A DNA stretch of 64,000 nucleotides from Propionibacterium sp. (lineage in GTDB: Bacteria; Actinomycetota; Actinomycetes; Propionibacteriales; Propionibacteriaceae), in contig JAAYVB010000043.1 in NCBI GenBank assembly GCA_012517405.1, forward strand, positions 1 to 64,000. Direction: 5' to 3'. Every line of letters starts with the position of its first letter. Within the stretch, counting starts at the first letter, position 1. Below are positions 1-10,652 of this stretch, piece after piece. The position numbers were made by a program, and so were the translations under genes. The notes under the pieces are model-generated. The model made no database searches and had not been told where the DNA came from. It saw nothing but the letters and a program-made list of their open reading frames with translations.

Positions 1-17
1 CGGCGGTACGCTTCACG

Positions 18-90
18 GCGAAAGTGCTTCCTTGCGCGGGACTTCTACGACTTCGACACTCGTATTATCCCAAGCCGGAAGCACTTTCGC
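18..90. repeat. Perfect 14-bp inverted repeat
   Basis: The left arm is GCGAAAGTGCTTCC at 18-31 and its exact reverse complement lies at 77-90, with 45 bp between. It sits at the edge of a conjugative-element fragment. It could be a strong hairpin, a mobile-element terminus or a recombinase/relaxase site. Only the repeat itself is seen; the function is inference. Confidence 0.6.
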
Positions 91-143
91 TGTTCAAAAC
101 CCCGGATCAACAGCCCCCGTCATGAAAGCACGAGGCTAACGGT

Positions 144-302
144 GTGGAACTCAGGCCTGACGGCCCCGCTGTCCTATTCCGTACCGACTGGGACAAAACA
201 CGACCGCGCGCCATCGCAAGCGCCGCGCTCCACGCCGACCCCAGCGCCGCGCTGAGGCTCGGGTTTGCCTGGCAGCGGTCACTGAGTCGCCCCACCCCTT
301 GA
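144..302 (+). CDS. Small hypothetical protein (52 aa), doubtful
   Basis: A GTG-initiated frame of 52 codons opens after an in-frame stop at 123-125 and ends TGA at 300-302. Codon third positions are moderately GC-rich, but several rare-looking codons (CTA, ACA, CGA, TTT) are present and no clear ribosome site is visible. It resembles nothing I recognise. It lies between the inverted repeat and the end of the TrbL-like gene. It could equally be non-coding. Confidence 0.2.
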   Translation: MELRPDGPAVLFRTDWDKTRPRAIASAALHADPSAALRLGFAWQRSLSRPTP

Positions 303-354
303 GACCCCGGTTGCAGGGCTGTCCAGATTCGCTGCCGCCGGTGGAGTGCAGGTG

Positions 355-1728
355 CTACAGCGCCGCCACCTCGGCGACCTCCGCGACTTGAGAGGTGCTG
401 GCAGCACCCCTCGCCTCAGTTCCCCCTTGCCCTCCGGTGGGCGCCGGCGCGCCCGTCGGCGGCATCGTGCCCGTTCCAGGCCCCGGTCCGCGCGTCCCGG
501 CTTCCGGGGGCGGGCCTCCCCACCCGCCGTCGAAGCCGTTGGTCAAGGTCGGGTCGTCCGGGTATGCCGACTCGTCGGTGGCACCGTCGTATCCCGACTG
601 ACCGCTGCCGGCCCGGACGCCGCGGCGCGAGTAGTCGGGCGGGAAGTTGTTGTGGCCCACCCCCATCTGGTTGGTCTGATCAGCACCCATGGCGGCGGCT
701 GTCCCACCTACGGCGGCCATGACGCCGATCCCGGCCGAGAGCGCCTGACCGACGGGGCCCATGCCGGCCGCGAATCGGCCGATCGTGGTGGCCGCTGCCC
801 CGTCCTCGCCTGCGGTGCGACCCGCGTCGTCGGTGGTGGTGGCAGCACTGCTGCCGGTCTGGCGTCCGGCGAGGATGCCGCCGATGCCGCCAGCGGCCGC
901 GAGCCCGGCGCGCAGGGCTGACCCGGAGGTGCTGCCGGGGTCGGTGAACGCGAACAGCTTGTACAGCGCGAGCGGGGAGAAGGACGACACGCAGATGAGC
1001 ACGACGCCGACGAACGCGGTCCCGATGGACTTGAGGACGTCGTCCTCACCGCCGACGGCCACCTCGGTGGTGATCCTCACGCCGATGCCGAGCGCGAGCA
1101 CCATCAGGGGCGGGGTGAGGGCGGCGGCGTGGAACCAGCGGAACGACTTCCAGAACCAGCCGCGTCCGAAGTCTGTGACCAGCCCGGCGGCCGCGATCGG
1201 TGTGACTGCGGCCAACACGAGCAGGGACGCGGCCCGGGCCACCATCACCAGGGTGTGTCCGATCGCCGCGATCCACAGCAGCATCCCCATGATGCCGAGG
1301 ATGACGGCGACGGTGCCGTTGGTGATGTCGCTGGCGGTGAATGGTTCCCAGGGTTCCCACTCGCTCCAGCGGGTGACGTCGAGCAGGGACTGCATGAGGG
1401 CTTTGGTGAGGCCGCTGCAGGCGGCGACCAGGGTGACGCCGTACCCCACCCACGCGAACCACACGAAGCCGAACTGGGCGGCGCCGACGAGGAGCCGGCC
1501 GATGCTGTGCCCGTCCCGCTTCCCGAGGGCGACGCCGACCTGGACGAGCATGAGGATCCCGACCAGGGAGAGGGCGATCCAGAAGGTGGTCGCGTACAGC
1601 TCGCCGACCGGTCCGTCTTCGCCGAGGCTCGGGGTGAGGATCGCGTCCTCAAGTTCGAGGACGGCTCTGAGCACCCACAGGCCGGCGTTCCACAGCGCGA
1701 GCATGGCCGCGGTGAGGCTGTCGGTCAC
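355..1728 (-). CDS. TrbL/VirB6-like conjugal transfer membrane protein, N-terminus probably lost
   Basis: This is a polytopic membrane protein of the type found in actinobacterial conjugative elements (TrbL/VirB6-like, the inner-membrane part of a type IV secretion channel). About 457 codons are readable from a GTG at 1728. A series of hydrophobic segments (residues about 25-330) is followed by a Gly/Pro/Thr-rich, low-complexity cytoplasmic or exported tail. The reading frame stays open upstream of 1728, but that stretch is antisense to an MFS gene, so the true N-terminus was probably removed at the junction near 1.73 kb. No other transfer gene is in the window. Family assignment rests on topology and the tail, so the exact name is tentative. 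Confidence 0.6.
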   Translation of the reverse strand: MTDSLTAAMLALWNAGLWVLRAVLELEDAILTPSLGEDGPVGELYATTFWIALSLVGILMLVQVGVALGKRDGHSIGRLLVGAAQFGFVWFAWVGYGVTLVAACSGLTKALMQSLLDVTRWSEWEPWEPFTASDITNGTVAVILGIMGMLLWIAAIGHTLVMVARAASLLVLAAVTPIAAAGLVTDFGRGWFWKSFRWFHAAALTPPLMVLALGIGVRITTEVAVGGEDDVLKSIGTAFVGVVLICVSSFSPLALYKLFAFTDPGSTSGSALRAGLAAAGGIGGILAGRQTGSSAATTTDDAGRTAGEDGAAATTIGRFAAGMGPVGQALSAGIGVMAAVGGTAAAMGADQTNQMGVGHNNFPPDYSRRGVRAGSGQSGYDGATDESAYPDDPTLTNGFDGGWGGPPPEAGTRGPGPGTGTMPPTGAPAPTGGQGGTEARGAASTSQVAEVAEVAAL

Positions 1729-1737
1729 CAGTTCGTC

Positions 1738-2814
1738 ACCGCGGTCACGTTCACGCCGGCGATGGTGCTGTTCCTGCTGCTGCCGCGCTCGGAGTTCGCC
1801 ACGATCGAGTCCGTCGGGTTCTGGACCGTCGGCGTCCTGGTGCTGATCGGCGCCGTGGTGGAGTCGGCGCGCGGGATCGCCCTGTCGACGACCGTCACGC
1901 TGCTCGTGCCCGTCGACGGGCGCGACAAGGCGAACGGCCGGGTCGGCCTGGTGAACGGGCTGAGCTTCGCCGTCACGTCGGTCTTCAGCGGCCTCTCGGT
2001 CGGACGCCTCGGCATGGCCTGGACCTTCGTCATCGCGGTCGCCCTCACGCTGGTCTCGCTGCTGCACCTGTGGACGGTGCGCATCCCCGAGCCGGAGATC
2101 GTGCACGCCGACGGCGTCCCGAAGCCCGTCGACTTCGGCGCCGCGTGGGCGGCGATCATCGCGGTGCCGGGGCTGGTGGCGCTCATCGTGTTCTCGACGT
2201 TCAACAACCTGCTCGGCGGCGTCTTCACCGCGCTCATGGACCCCTACGGCCTCACGCTGGTCTCGGTCGAGGCGTGGGGCCTGATCTGGGGGGCGGTCAG
2301 CTTCGGCTTCATGATCGGCGGCGTCTGGGTGGCGAGGTTCGGGTTGGGGACGCGCCCGCTGCGCGCGCTGCTCCTCGCCAACGTCCTCATGTGGATGATC
2401 GGCGTCTTCTTCACCCTCCGCGAGAACATCTGGCTGACGGGCGTCGGCATCCTGCTGTGGATGACGATCATGCCCATCGCCGAGGCCGCCGAGCAGACGG
2501 TGCTGCAGCGGGTGGTGCCCTACGAGAAGCAGGGCCGCGTGTTCGGGCTGGCCATGGCGGTCGAGCTGGCCGCCTCGCCGATCAGCGCCTTCCTCGTCGG
2601 GCCGCTGGCGCAGTTCGTGCTGATCCCCTACCTCAACTCGGCGGAGGGGAAGGCCGCCTGGACCTGGCTGTTGGGCGACGGGCAGGCGCGCGGCATCGCC
2701 GCAGTCTTCGTGCTCGTCGGCGTCATCGGCCTGGCGGCCACGCTGCTCGCGCTGGCGTCCCGGCCCTATCGCACGCTGACCGCCGCCTACGCGGACGCCC
2801 CCGCGGCGTCCTGA
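1738..2814 (+). pseudogene. MFS transporter, 5'-truncated
   Basis: About 358 codons encode a major facilitator superfamily exporter (DHA3-like drug/efflux type) with roughly ten transmembrane segments. The recognisable sequence begins abruptly in the middle of what should be about the third helix. The first two helices and the start codon are missing, and the upstream DNA belongs to the antisense strand of the TrbL-like gene. The family normally has about 400-430 residues, so some 60-80 residues are lost. The C-terminus is complete, and fumC follows 58 bp later in the same direction. Either an element inserted here or the contig was mis-joined. It is not expected to make a working transporter. 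Confidence 0.75.
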
Positions 2815-2872
2815 CGGCGGCGGCGTCCGCGCAGCGCCGACCCCCGGTCGGCGGCCCGGGCTACCGTGAGGT

Positions 2873-4276
<1,404 letters not shown>

Positions 4277-4455
4277 GCGCCCGGGCGTCGTGCTCCGGGG
4301 GACGACCCGCCGGGCCGGGGCCGGGCCCGGCACGGGGTGGCGTGCGGTGGATACCGACGAATGTTCGATAACAAGTTGGTAACAGTGCCCCGACCAGGGG
4401 GTTGGGTGGTGTTCGGCCTCCCGGAAATGTCGGAGGGGGTTGGTTGGCTCGAGGC

Positions 4456-5789
4456 ATGAAGGCGACCGGCAGGGTGGGGGCAGGGCAGCTACTGGTTGCG
4501 GTGACGGCTGGGCTCGCCGACCTGGCCGAGGCCGCCGCCACCCCGGAGGCGATGGTGGCGTTGATCGGAGAGCTGGAGCGGTTGAAGGCGGCCGCCTGTG
4601 CCGCTCAGGCGGTCGCGACGGCCCGGTTCGCGGCGCTCCGGCGGGCCGAACGGCCGGCGGGGGTGCCCGGCGACGGCCGGGTCGACGTGGGCGTTCCATC
4701 GCGGCCGAGATTGGGTTGGCCCGCCAGGTGTCGCCGCATCAGGCGGCCCGGCTGGTCGGCCTGGCGAGGGTCCTGGTCGACGAACTGCCGCACACCCTGG
4801 GGGCGTTGCGGGGCGGGGTACTGAACGAGTGGCGAGCCACCCTCATCGCCCGGGAGACCGCCGCCCTGTCCCGTGCCGACCGTGCGGAGGTGGATGAGTG
4901 GCTGTGCGCCGACCCGGAGCGGATCCGAGGCTGGGGCGATCGCGAACTGGCCCGGCAGGCCGCGGCGGCCGGCTATCGCCTCGACCCGCAGGCCACGATC
5001 ACCAGGTTCAAGCTGGCCGCCACCGCGCGCACCGTGTCGCTGCGGCCGGTCGCCGACGGCATGACCCGGCTGTCCGCGCTGCTGCCGCTGCGTGAGGGGG
5101 TCGCGGTCTGGAAGTGCCTCACCCGGCAGGCCGACGCCGCCCGGGCCGCCGGCGACCCCCGCGGCCGTGGCCAGTTGCTGGCCGACACCCTCGCGGCCCG
5201 GCTCACCGCCGACCCCAGCGGCGCCGCCGACCCCACCCGGTGGGCGAACCCGTCCGATGCCACCGGCTGGGCGAGCGCGCCGGTGCCGCCGCGGTTGCCG
5301 GTGCAGCTGCATCTGGTGATGACCGCCGAGACCCTGCTCGCCGGCACCGGGCCGGCGCTGCTCGAAGGAGAACCCGTCCCGGGCGAGATGGTCCCGGACC
5401 TGTTGGCCGGGGTCTCGGTCACGCTGCGGCGGGTGTTCACCGACCCGGCCGGGCACCTGGTGGCGCTCGAGTCCGCCAGCCGTTGCTTCCCCGACGGGCT
5501 CGCCGAACTCATCGACTTGCGCGACCGGACGTGTCGCACCCCTTGGTGCGACGCCCCGATCCGCCACCACGACCACATCGTCGATCACGCCGCCGGGGGC
5601 CCGACCAGCTACCCCAACGGCCAAGGGCTGTGCGAGGCCTGCAACCACGCCAAGCAGGCCCCCGGGTGGAGCCACCGCGTCACCGGCCCCGCCCGGCACG
5701 AGATCACCCTCACCACTCCCACCGGGCAACGGCACCTCCACCGCCCACCCCCGACCCCCGGCAGGCTCACCGACGGACCGCCCGGTTGA
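4456..5789 (+). pseudogene. DUF222/HNH endonuclease gene with a frameshift
   Basis: An actinobacterial '13E12-like' family gene with an N-terminal DUF222 domain and a C-terminal HNH nuclease domain. The HNH part is intact: zinc Cys pair CRTPWC, catalytic HHDHIVDH, then C-E-A-C-N and K (codons near 5530-5660). The N-terminus is read from ATG 4456 in one frame until about 4690, and the rest continues in the -1 frame. Restoring one G to the GGG run in GTGGGCGTTCC near 4688 gives one continuous protein of about 445 residues. This is either a real single-base deletion or a homopolymer sequencing error. A second family member lies at 61438-62763. Confidence 0.85.
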
Positions 5790-5820
5790 CCCCGCGTGCC
5801 CCACCGGGTGCGATGGGCCC

Positions 5821-6633
5821 ATGCGTATCGCCGTGGCCCAGATCTGCAGCTCGACCGATCCGGGCGAGAACCTCGAGTTGATCCGTTCCGCCCTGCCGGA
5901 CGCCGACGGCGCCGACCTCGTCGTGTTCCCCGAGGCGACCATGGCGTCCTTCGCGCGGCGCTCGGCGGAGGTTGCCGAGCCCCTCGATGGTCCCTTCGCC
6001 GACGGGGTGCGCGCGGTGGCGGCGCAGTTCGGCACGACGATCGCCGTCGGCATGTTCACCCCCCGGTCGGCGGTCGGCGCCCACGGCCGCTGCCGCAACA
6101 CCCTGCTCGTGACGGGCCCGGGCGGTGAGGCGGCCTATCACAAGCTGCACCTGTTCGACGCGTTCGGCTTCGCCGAGTCCGAGCACATCGAGCCGGGCGA
6201 CCGGCCGGTCGCGGTGGTGGTGGCCGGGGTCACCGTGGGGCTGGCGATCTGTTACGACGTGCGCTTCCCCGAGTTGTTCAAGGAGTACGCCCGGGCCGGG
6301 GCCGCGGTCGTGCTGGTGCCGGCGTCCTGGCAGGGCGGCCCCGGGAAGGTCGACCAGTGGCGGACGCTCGTCCGGGCCCGCGCCCTCGACGCGACCTCCT
6401 TCGTGGTGGCGTGCGGGCAGGCCGAGCCCGCGGCGTCCGGACGCCCCGGCGGCCCCGGGCCGCTCGGCGTGGGCCACAGCCTCGTCGTGGCGCCCGACGG
6501 AGTCGTGCTGCACGAAGCCGGAGCGGGACCCGAGACCTTCGTCGTGGACCTCGACCCGGACGCCGTCGCGGAGGTCCGCAGGAAGCTGCCGGTGCTGGCG
6601 AACTCGCGCTTCGTGTCCCGGCTGCGGCCCTGA
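5821..6633 (+). CDS. Nitrilase-superfamily carbon-nitrogen hydrolase
   Basis: A 270-residue member of the C-N hydrolase (nitrilase) superfamily, cleaving an amide bond in a small cytosolic substrate. Closest in style are deaminated-glutathione/omega-amidases, but the substrate cannot be read from sequence. The catalytic triad is visible: Glu in VVFPEAT (about residue 40), Lys in YHKLHLFD (about 104) and Cys in AICYDVRFPE (about 143). The start at ATG 5821 gives the typical N-terminus MRIAVAQI. It is monocistronic; a strong inverted repeat at 6708-6741 may terminate it. Confidence 0.9.
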   Translation: MRIAVAQICSSTDPGENLELIRSALPDADGADLVVFPEATMASFARRSAEVAEPLDGPFADGVRAVAAQFGTTIAVGMFTPRSAVGAHGRCRNTLLVTGPGGEAAYHKLHLFDAFGFAESEHIEPGDRPVAVVVAGVTVGLAICYDVRFPELFKEYARAGAAVVLVPASWQGGPGKVDQWRTLVRARALDATSFVVACGQAEPAASGRPGGPGPLGVGHSLVVAPDGVVLHEAGAGPETFVVDLDPDAVAEVRRKLPVLANSRFVSRLRP

Positions 6634-6969
6634 GCGGGCGCCGCGCGCCAGGTCCACGCACGAGGCTCGGGGGAGCTGTCCGGGGTCGGGACGAGCCCGG
6701 ACGTGAGAGGCCCGGCCTACCGGGGGGTGCAGGCCGGGCCTGGGGCGGACGACGGGGTCGGGGGGACAGCCCCGCCGCCCGCAGTCTGGGGGCGAACGTC
6801 CGCCTCGGGGGAGACGGCACCGCCAGGGTAGGCGCCGCGGTCGGCGTCGGGGGAGGCGTCGCCCGCCCCGGGGAGCTGTCCCCCGGGCGGGGGACAGGGC
6901 TCCACGAGGGGTGGACGCGCTCCCGCGGCCGATTTCGGGGCCGAGCCGGCGATCGCGTAGGATGCTGCC
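6634..6969. other. Intergenic stretch with a hairpin, no supported gene
   Basis: These 336 bases lie between the amidase and the SRP RNA. They are extremely G-rich and contain several GGGG runs, the inverted repeat at 6708-6741, and a TAGGAT box just before the SRP RNA that could be its -10 element. Open frames cross it on both strands, but they are low-complexity and lack ribosome sites. Confidence 0.6.
6708..6741. terminator. Hairpin, candidate terminator
   Basis: AGGCCCGGCCT at 6708-6718 pairs perfectly with AGGCCGGGCCT at 6731-6741 over a 12-base loop. There is no T-run, which is common for high-GC actinobacterial terminators. It lies 75 bp after the amidase stop. Confidence 0.55.
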
Positions 6970-7059
6970 AAGGTCCCCGTGCGGTGGCACCTCACCCAAC
7001 CCCCCCAGGGCCGGAAGGCAGCAAGGGTCAGTGAGCTCTGTCAGGTGCGCGGGGGCCCC
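6970..7059 (+). ncRNA. ffs: Signal recognition particle RNA, small bacterial type
   Basis: The conserved SRP RNA apical core AGGGCCGGAAGGCAGCAAGG is at about 7007-7026. The flanks fold into one long hairpin: AGGTCCCCGTGC near 6971 pairs with GCGCGGGGGCCC near 7047, and GCACCTCAC near 6988 with GTCAGGTGC near 7040. About 90 nt is right for 4.5S-like RNA. It lies directly upstream of dnaX, the usual actinobacterial position. The RNA binds Ffh to target membrane proteins. Confidence 0.93.
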
Positions 7060-7135
7060 TCACGTTAAGGGCGCCCCGCCGGCGCCGAGGATGACCGTCG
7101 CGCAGACTGTCGGAGCCAGCCCGTAAGGTTCAACC

Positions 7136-9622
7136 GTGAACGACGAGACGACGGACGCTCTCTTCGGCAGCCCCGAGGAGCCGGACTCGCCCGGCTTCGA
7201 CCAGGGTGGGCCGGATCTGTTCGGGCTGGAGCCCGACGAGCGCATCGTCACGCACGAACCCGACCACCTGGCCATCCTCGACGTCGACATCGACGGCGAC
7301 GAGATGCACGAGATCCCGATCGACCCCGACGATCCGCCGGAGGTGCAGGCCACGGCCGCGGACGTCCTCGACGCGGAGCCCGAGGACGATCCGGACGAGG
7401 GGGAGCCGACGGTTGCGGTACCGCTGCTGCGGCCGGGCGGTCGCGCCACCGTGTTCGACGGCCCCACCGCCACCGCCCGCCCCGATGCGCCGCTCGCGCT
7501 GTACCGGCGCTACCGCCCGGAGACGTTCGGGGAGGTCATCGGTCAGGACCATGTGACCGAGCCCCTGCGTCGCGCCCTGATCAACAACCGGGTCAACCAC
7601 GCCTACCTGTTCTCGGGGCCGCGTGGCTGCGGCAAGACGACCAGCGCCCGCATCCTGGCCCGCTGCCTCAACTGCGAGCAGGGGCCGACCCCCGAGCCGT
7701 GCGGGGTGTGCCCGAGCTGCCGCGACCTGGCCCGCGGCGGCACCGGGTCGATCGACGTCATCGAGATCGACGCGGCGTCCCACGGCGGCGTCAACGAGGC
7801 GCGCGACCTGCGCGAGCGGGCCTTCTTCGCGCCCGTGCACAGCCGCTACAAGATCTACATCATCGACGAGGCCCACATGGTGACCAAGGAGGGCTTCAAC
7901 GCCCTCCTCAAGCTGGTCGAGGAGCCTCCGCCGCACGTCAAGTTCATCTTCGCGACGACCGAGCCCGAGAAGGTGCTGGGCACGATCCGCTCGCGCACCC
8001 ACCACTACCCCTTCCGGCTGGTGCCGCCGAGGGTGCTGACCGGCTACCTGGAGTCGCTGTGCGACGCCGAGGGCGTGGCCGTCGACCGGGCGGTGCTGCC
8101 GCTCGTCGTGCGGGCCGGTGCCGGTTCGGTGCGCGACTCCCTCTCGGTGCTGGACCAACTGCTGGGCGGCGCCGGCGAGGGCGGCGTCAGCTACCGGCAG
8201 GCGGCGGCCCTGCTCGGGTACACGCCCGACACGCTGCTCGACGAGATTCTGGACGCCTTCGCCGCCGGCGATTCGGCCGGGGTCTTCGCGAGCATCGACA
8301 AGGTCATCGAGGTGGGGCAGGATCCGCGGCGCTTCGCCGAGGACCTGCTGCGCCGGCTGCGCGACCTCATCATCGTCGCCGCCGTGCCGGACGCCCTCAC
8401 CTCCGGCCTCGTCGACGTCGCCGGAGACCAGGCCGAGCGGCTGACGGTGCAGGCGCAGGGCATGGGGGCCGGCGAGCTGACCCGGGCGGCCGAAGTCATC
8501 GCCAAGGGGCTGACCGACATGCGCGGCACCACCGCCCCCCGGCTGCACCTCGAGCTGATGTGCGCCCGCGTGCTGCTGCCCGGCGCCGATGTGGACGCTC
8601 GCGGCATCCACGCCCGCCTCGACCGGTTGGAACGCCGGCTGAGCATGGTGGGGGAGTCCGCGCCCGGCGGTGCGCCCCAGGCCGCCCCGGTCGACGCCCC
8701 GCCCCGGACGGACGCCCCGCCCCGTACTGACGCCCCGCCCCGGGCCGCGGAGGCCCCGTCGCCGGCGGCCCGGCACCAGCCCCAGGCCCCGGCCCCCCAG
8801 CCCCCGGCCCCGGCTGCGGCCCCCGCCCACCAGGCCCGCAGCGGCCCGCCGACCGACCCCGGCCAGCTCACCACCGCCGACGTACGCCGGATGTGGCCGC
8901 AGATCCTGGAGGCGGTGAAGGGACGCCGCCGCGTCACCTGGATCGTGTTGAGCCAGAACGCCCAGGTCCATGCGCTGGCGGACGGTGTGCTCACCCTGGC
9001 CATGACCAGCGCCGGTGCCCGCGAAAGCTTCGGCCGCGGCGGAAGCCCCGACATCCTCCGCGAGGCCCTGATCGAGGTGCTGGGGATCGCGCCGGCGATC
9101 GAGACCGTGGTCGCCGGCGGGCCGCCCGTCCCCGGCGCGCCGCCCCCCGAGGTGTCCCCGACGCTGGGGGGGAGCCCGGAACACCCCGGTCGCGGCGTCC
9201 CGGACGTCGGCCCCGCGCGCGGGTCGGCCCGGGCCCCCGAGCGGCCCGCTCGGGCCGACGCCGTCGCACGGGAGGCCGAGCCCCGTCGCCCCGCCCGGCC
9301 CACCCACTCGACCAGCCCCGCCCCACCGACCAGCCCCGCCCCACCCCCCAGCGCGGGCCGGACAGCCGCTCCGTTGCGCCGGGCTCCGTCGGCGTACAGC
9401 CCCGAACCACCGCCCGACGAGGAGGACGACGACCGGCCCGATTTCGCGACGCTGGCCCGGGAGAACATCCGCCCCACCCAGGTCGGCCGGCCCGCGGCCG
9501 AGCCCGAGGTCGAGCAGCGCCGCGACGATCCCGACCTCGACGCCGACGGGCTCGGCGTCGAGGACCTGCTGCAGAGGGAACTGGGCGCTCAGCTCATCGC
9601 CGAGGAGCCTGAGCGCCCGTGA
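7136..9622 (+). CDS. dnaX: DNA polymerase III subunits gamma/tau
   Basis: This is the clamp-loader ATPase of the replicative polymerase. The AAA+ core begins at LYRRYRPETF (about residue 122). It has Walker A GPRGCGKT (161-168), a four-Cys zinc module between CLNC and CPSC, the IIDEAH Walker B box and a sensor region FATTEPEKV. After about residue 515 a long Pro/Ala-rich linker leads to a C-terminal domain (TADVRRMWPQIL) and an acidic tail. At 828 residues it is long. An acidic N-terminal extension of about 120 residues precedes the core. The GTG at 7136 has no strong ribosome site; a GTG at 7451 would remove most of the extension. ffs lies upstream and ybaB-recR downstream, the standard cluster. 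Confidence 0.95.
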   Translation: MNDETTDALFGSPEEPDSPGFDQGGPDLFGLEPDERIVTHEPDHLAILDVDIDGDEMHEIPIDPDDPPEVQATAADVLDAEPEDDPDEGEPTVAVPLLRPGGRATVFDGPTATARPDAPLALYRRYRPETFGEVIGQDHVTEPLRRALINNRVNHAYLFSGPRGCGKTTSARILARCLNCEQGPTPEPCGVCPSCRDLARGGTGSIDVIEIDAASHGGVNEARDLRERAFFAPVHSRYKIYIIDEAHMVTKEGFNALLKLVEEPPPHVKFIFATTEPEKVLGTIRSRTHHYPFRLVPPRVLTGYLESLCDAEGVAVDRAVLPLVVRAGAGSVRDSLSVLDQLLGGAGEGGVSYRQAAALLGYTPDTLLDEILDAFAAGDSAGVFASIDKVIEVGQDPRRFAEDLLRRLRDLIIVAAVPDALTSGLVDVAGDQAERLTVQAQGMGAGELTRAAEVIAKGLTDMRGTTAPRLHLELMCARVLLPGADVDARGIHARLDRLERRLSMVGESAPGGAPQAAPVDAPPRTDAPPRTDAPPRAAEAPSPAARHQPQAPAPQPPAPAAAPAHQARSGPPTDPGQLTTADVRRMWPQILEAVKGRRRVTWIVLSQNAQVHALADGVLTLAMTSAGARESFGRGGSPDILREALIEVLGIAPAIETVVAGGPPVPGAPPPEVSPTLGGSPEHPGRGVPDVGPARGSARAPERPARADAVAREAEPRRPARPTHSTSPAPPTSPAPPPSAGRTAAPLRRAPSAYSPEPPPDEEDDDRPDFATLARENIRPTQVGRPAAEPEVEQRRDDPDLDADGLGVEDLLQRELGAQLIAEEPERP

Positions 9623-9686
9623 GCCGGACGCCTCCGGTCGCCTACCATGGGCGCCGCGACGCGTCCCCGACGATAGGAGAACCCCC

Positions 9687-10007
9687 GTGAGCATGTTCAA
9701 CGCCGAGGGCGGCTTCGACATGAACGCCCTGCTCCAGCAGGCGCAGGCGCTGCAGGAGCAGCTCAAGAGCGCCCAGGACGACCTGGCCCACCGTCAGGTG
9801 ACCGGCTCCGCCGGCGGCGACCTCGTCACGGTCACCATGACCGGGGCCCAGGAGATCACCAAGGTCACGATCAAGCCCGAGGCCTGCGACCCGGCCGACG
9901 TCGAGACCCTCGAGGACCTGATCCTGGCGGCCTGTCGCGACGCCGCCCACCAGGCCCAGGCGCTCGCCCAGGCCGCCATGCCGCAGATCCCCGGACTGGG
10001 GTTCTGA
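9687..10007 (+). CDS. ybaB: YbaB/EbfC nucleoid-associated protein
   Basis: A 106-residue small DNA-binding protein that bridges and organises the nucleoid, encoded as usual between dnaX and recR. It has the family's coiled N-terminal helix ([20 protein letters not shown]) followed by a small beta sheet and a C-terminal Ala/Gln-rich helix ending in PQIPG. The GTG at 9687 is preceded by ATAGGAGA, a good ribosome site, and residues MSMFN fit. recR starts four bases after its stop, so the two are co-translated. Confidence 0.93.
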   Translation: MSMFNAEGGFDMNALLQQAQALQEQLKSAQDDLAHRQVTGSAGGDLVTVTMTGAQEITKVTIKPEACDPADVETLEDLILAACRDAAHQAQALAQAAMPQIPGLGF

Positions 10008-10011
10008 GGAC

Positions 10012-10611
10012 GTGTACGAGGGCCCCATCCAGGAGCTGATCGACGAGCTCGGCCGGCTGCCCGGGATCGGGCCGAAGAGCGCCCAGCGCATCGCCTTCCA
10101 CCTGCTCGAGGCCGACAAGGCCGACGTCGAGCGGCTGGCGCAGGCGCTGTTGACCGTCACCGAGAAGGTGCGCTTCTGCGACGTCTGCTTCAACATCGCC
10201 GAGGAGACCACCTGCCGGATCTGCCGCGACCCGCGCCGCGACCGCACCATGATCTGCGTGGTCGAGGAGTCGAAAGACGTCGCCGCCATCGAGCGCACCC
10301 GCGAGTTCCGCGGCCTGTACCACGTGCTCGGCGGCGCCATCTCGCCGATCGACCACGTCGGCCCGGGCGATCTCCGCATCCGCGAACTGCTGACCCGCCT
10401 GCAGGATGCCACCGTCACCGAGGTGATCCTCGCCACCGACCCCAACCTGGAGGGCGAGGCCACCGCGACCTTCATCGCCCGGATGCTCGCCCCGACCGGC
10501 ATCACGGTCTCACGGCTGGCGTCCGGGCTGCCCGTGGGCGGCGACCTCGAGTACGCCGACGAGGTGACCCTCGGCCGGGCGTTCTCCGGACGCCGCCGCG
10601 TCGGCGCCTGA
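10012..10611 (+). CDS. recR: Recombination mediator RecR
   Basis: A 199-residue RecR, which acts with RecO/RecF to load RecA at single-strand gaps. In order: the helix-hairpin-helix [11 protein letters not shown] (residues 16-26), a four-Cys zinc finger (C-x2-C ... C-x2-C, about 57-72), and a Toprim domain with the conserved VVEE and the ATDPN motif. The GTG at 10012 gives the family N-terminus [10 protein letters not shown]. It belongs to the dnaX-ybaB-recR unit. Confidence 0.96.
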   Translation: MYEGPIQELIDELGRLPGIGPKSAQRIAFHLLEADKADVERLAQALLTVTEKVRFCDVCFNIAEETTCRICRDPRRDRTMICVVEESKDVAAIERTREFRGLYHVLGGAISPIDHVGPGDLRIRELLTRLQDATVTEVILATDPNLEGEATATFIARMLAPTGITVSRLASGLPVGGDLEYADEVTLGRAFSGRRRVGA

Positions 10612-10652
10612 GGGGTTCGCGCCCGCGATTCGCTGCGGCGGTGCGGCGTCCG

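Noticed and set aside
18..90. Integron attC site
   Set aside because: There is no core GTTRRRY at the arm ends and no integrase or cassette array.
6717..6995. 92-aa minus-strand frame in the gap before the SRP RNA
   Set aside because: It is Pro/Gly/Ala-rich, has no ribosome site and overlaps the SRP RNA 5' end.
8690..8760. Repeated GACGCCCCGCCCCGGAC-like units within dnaX
   Set aside because: They are Pro/Ala/Thr codon repeats in the disordered linker, not a DNA repeat element.
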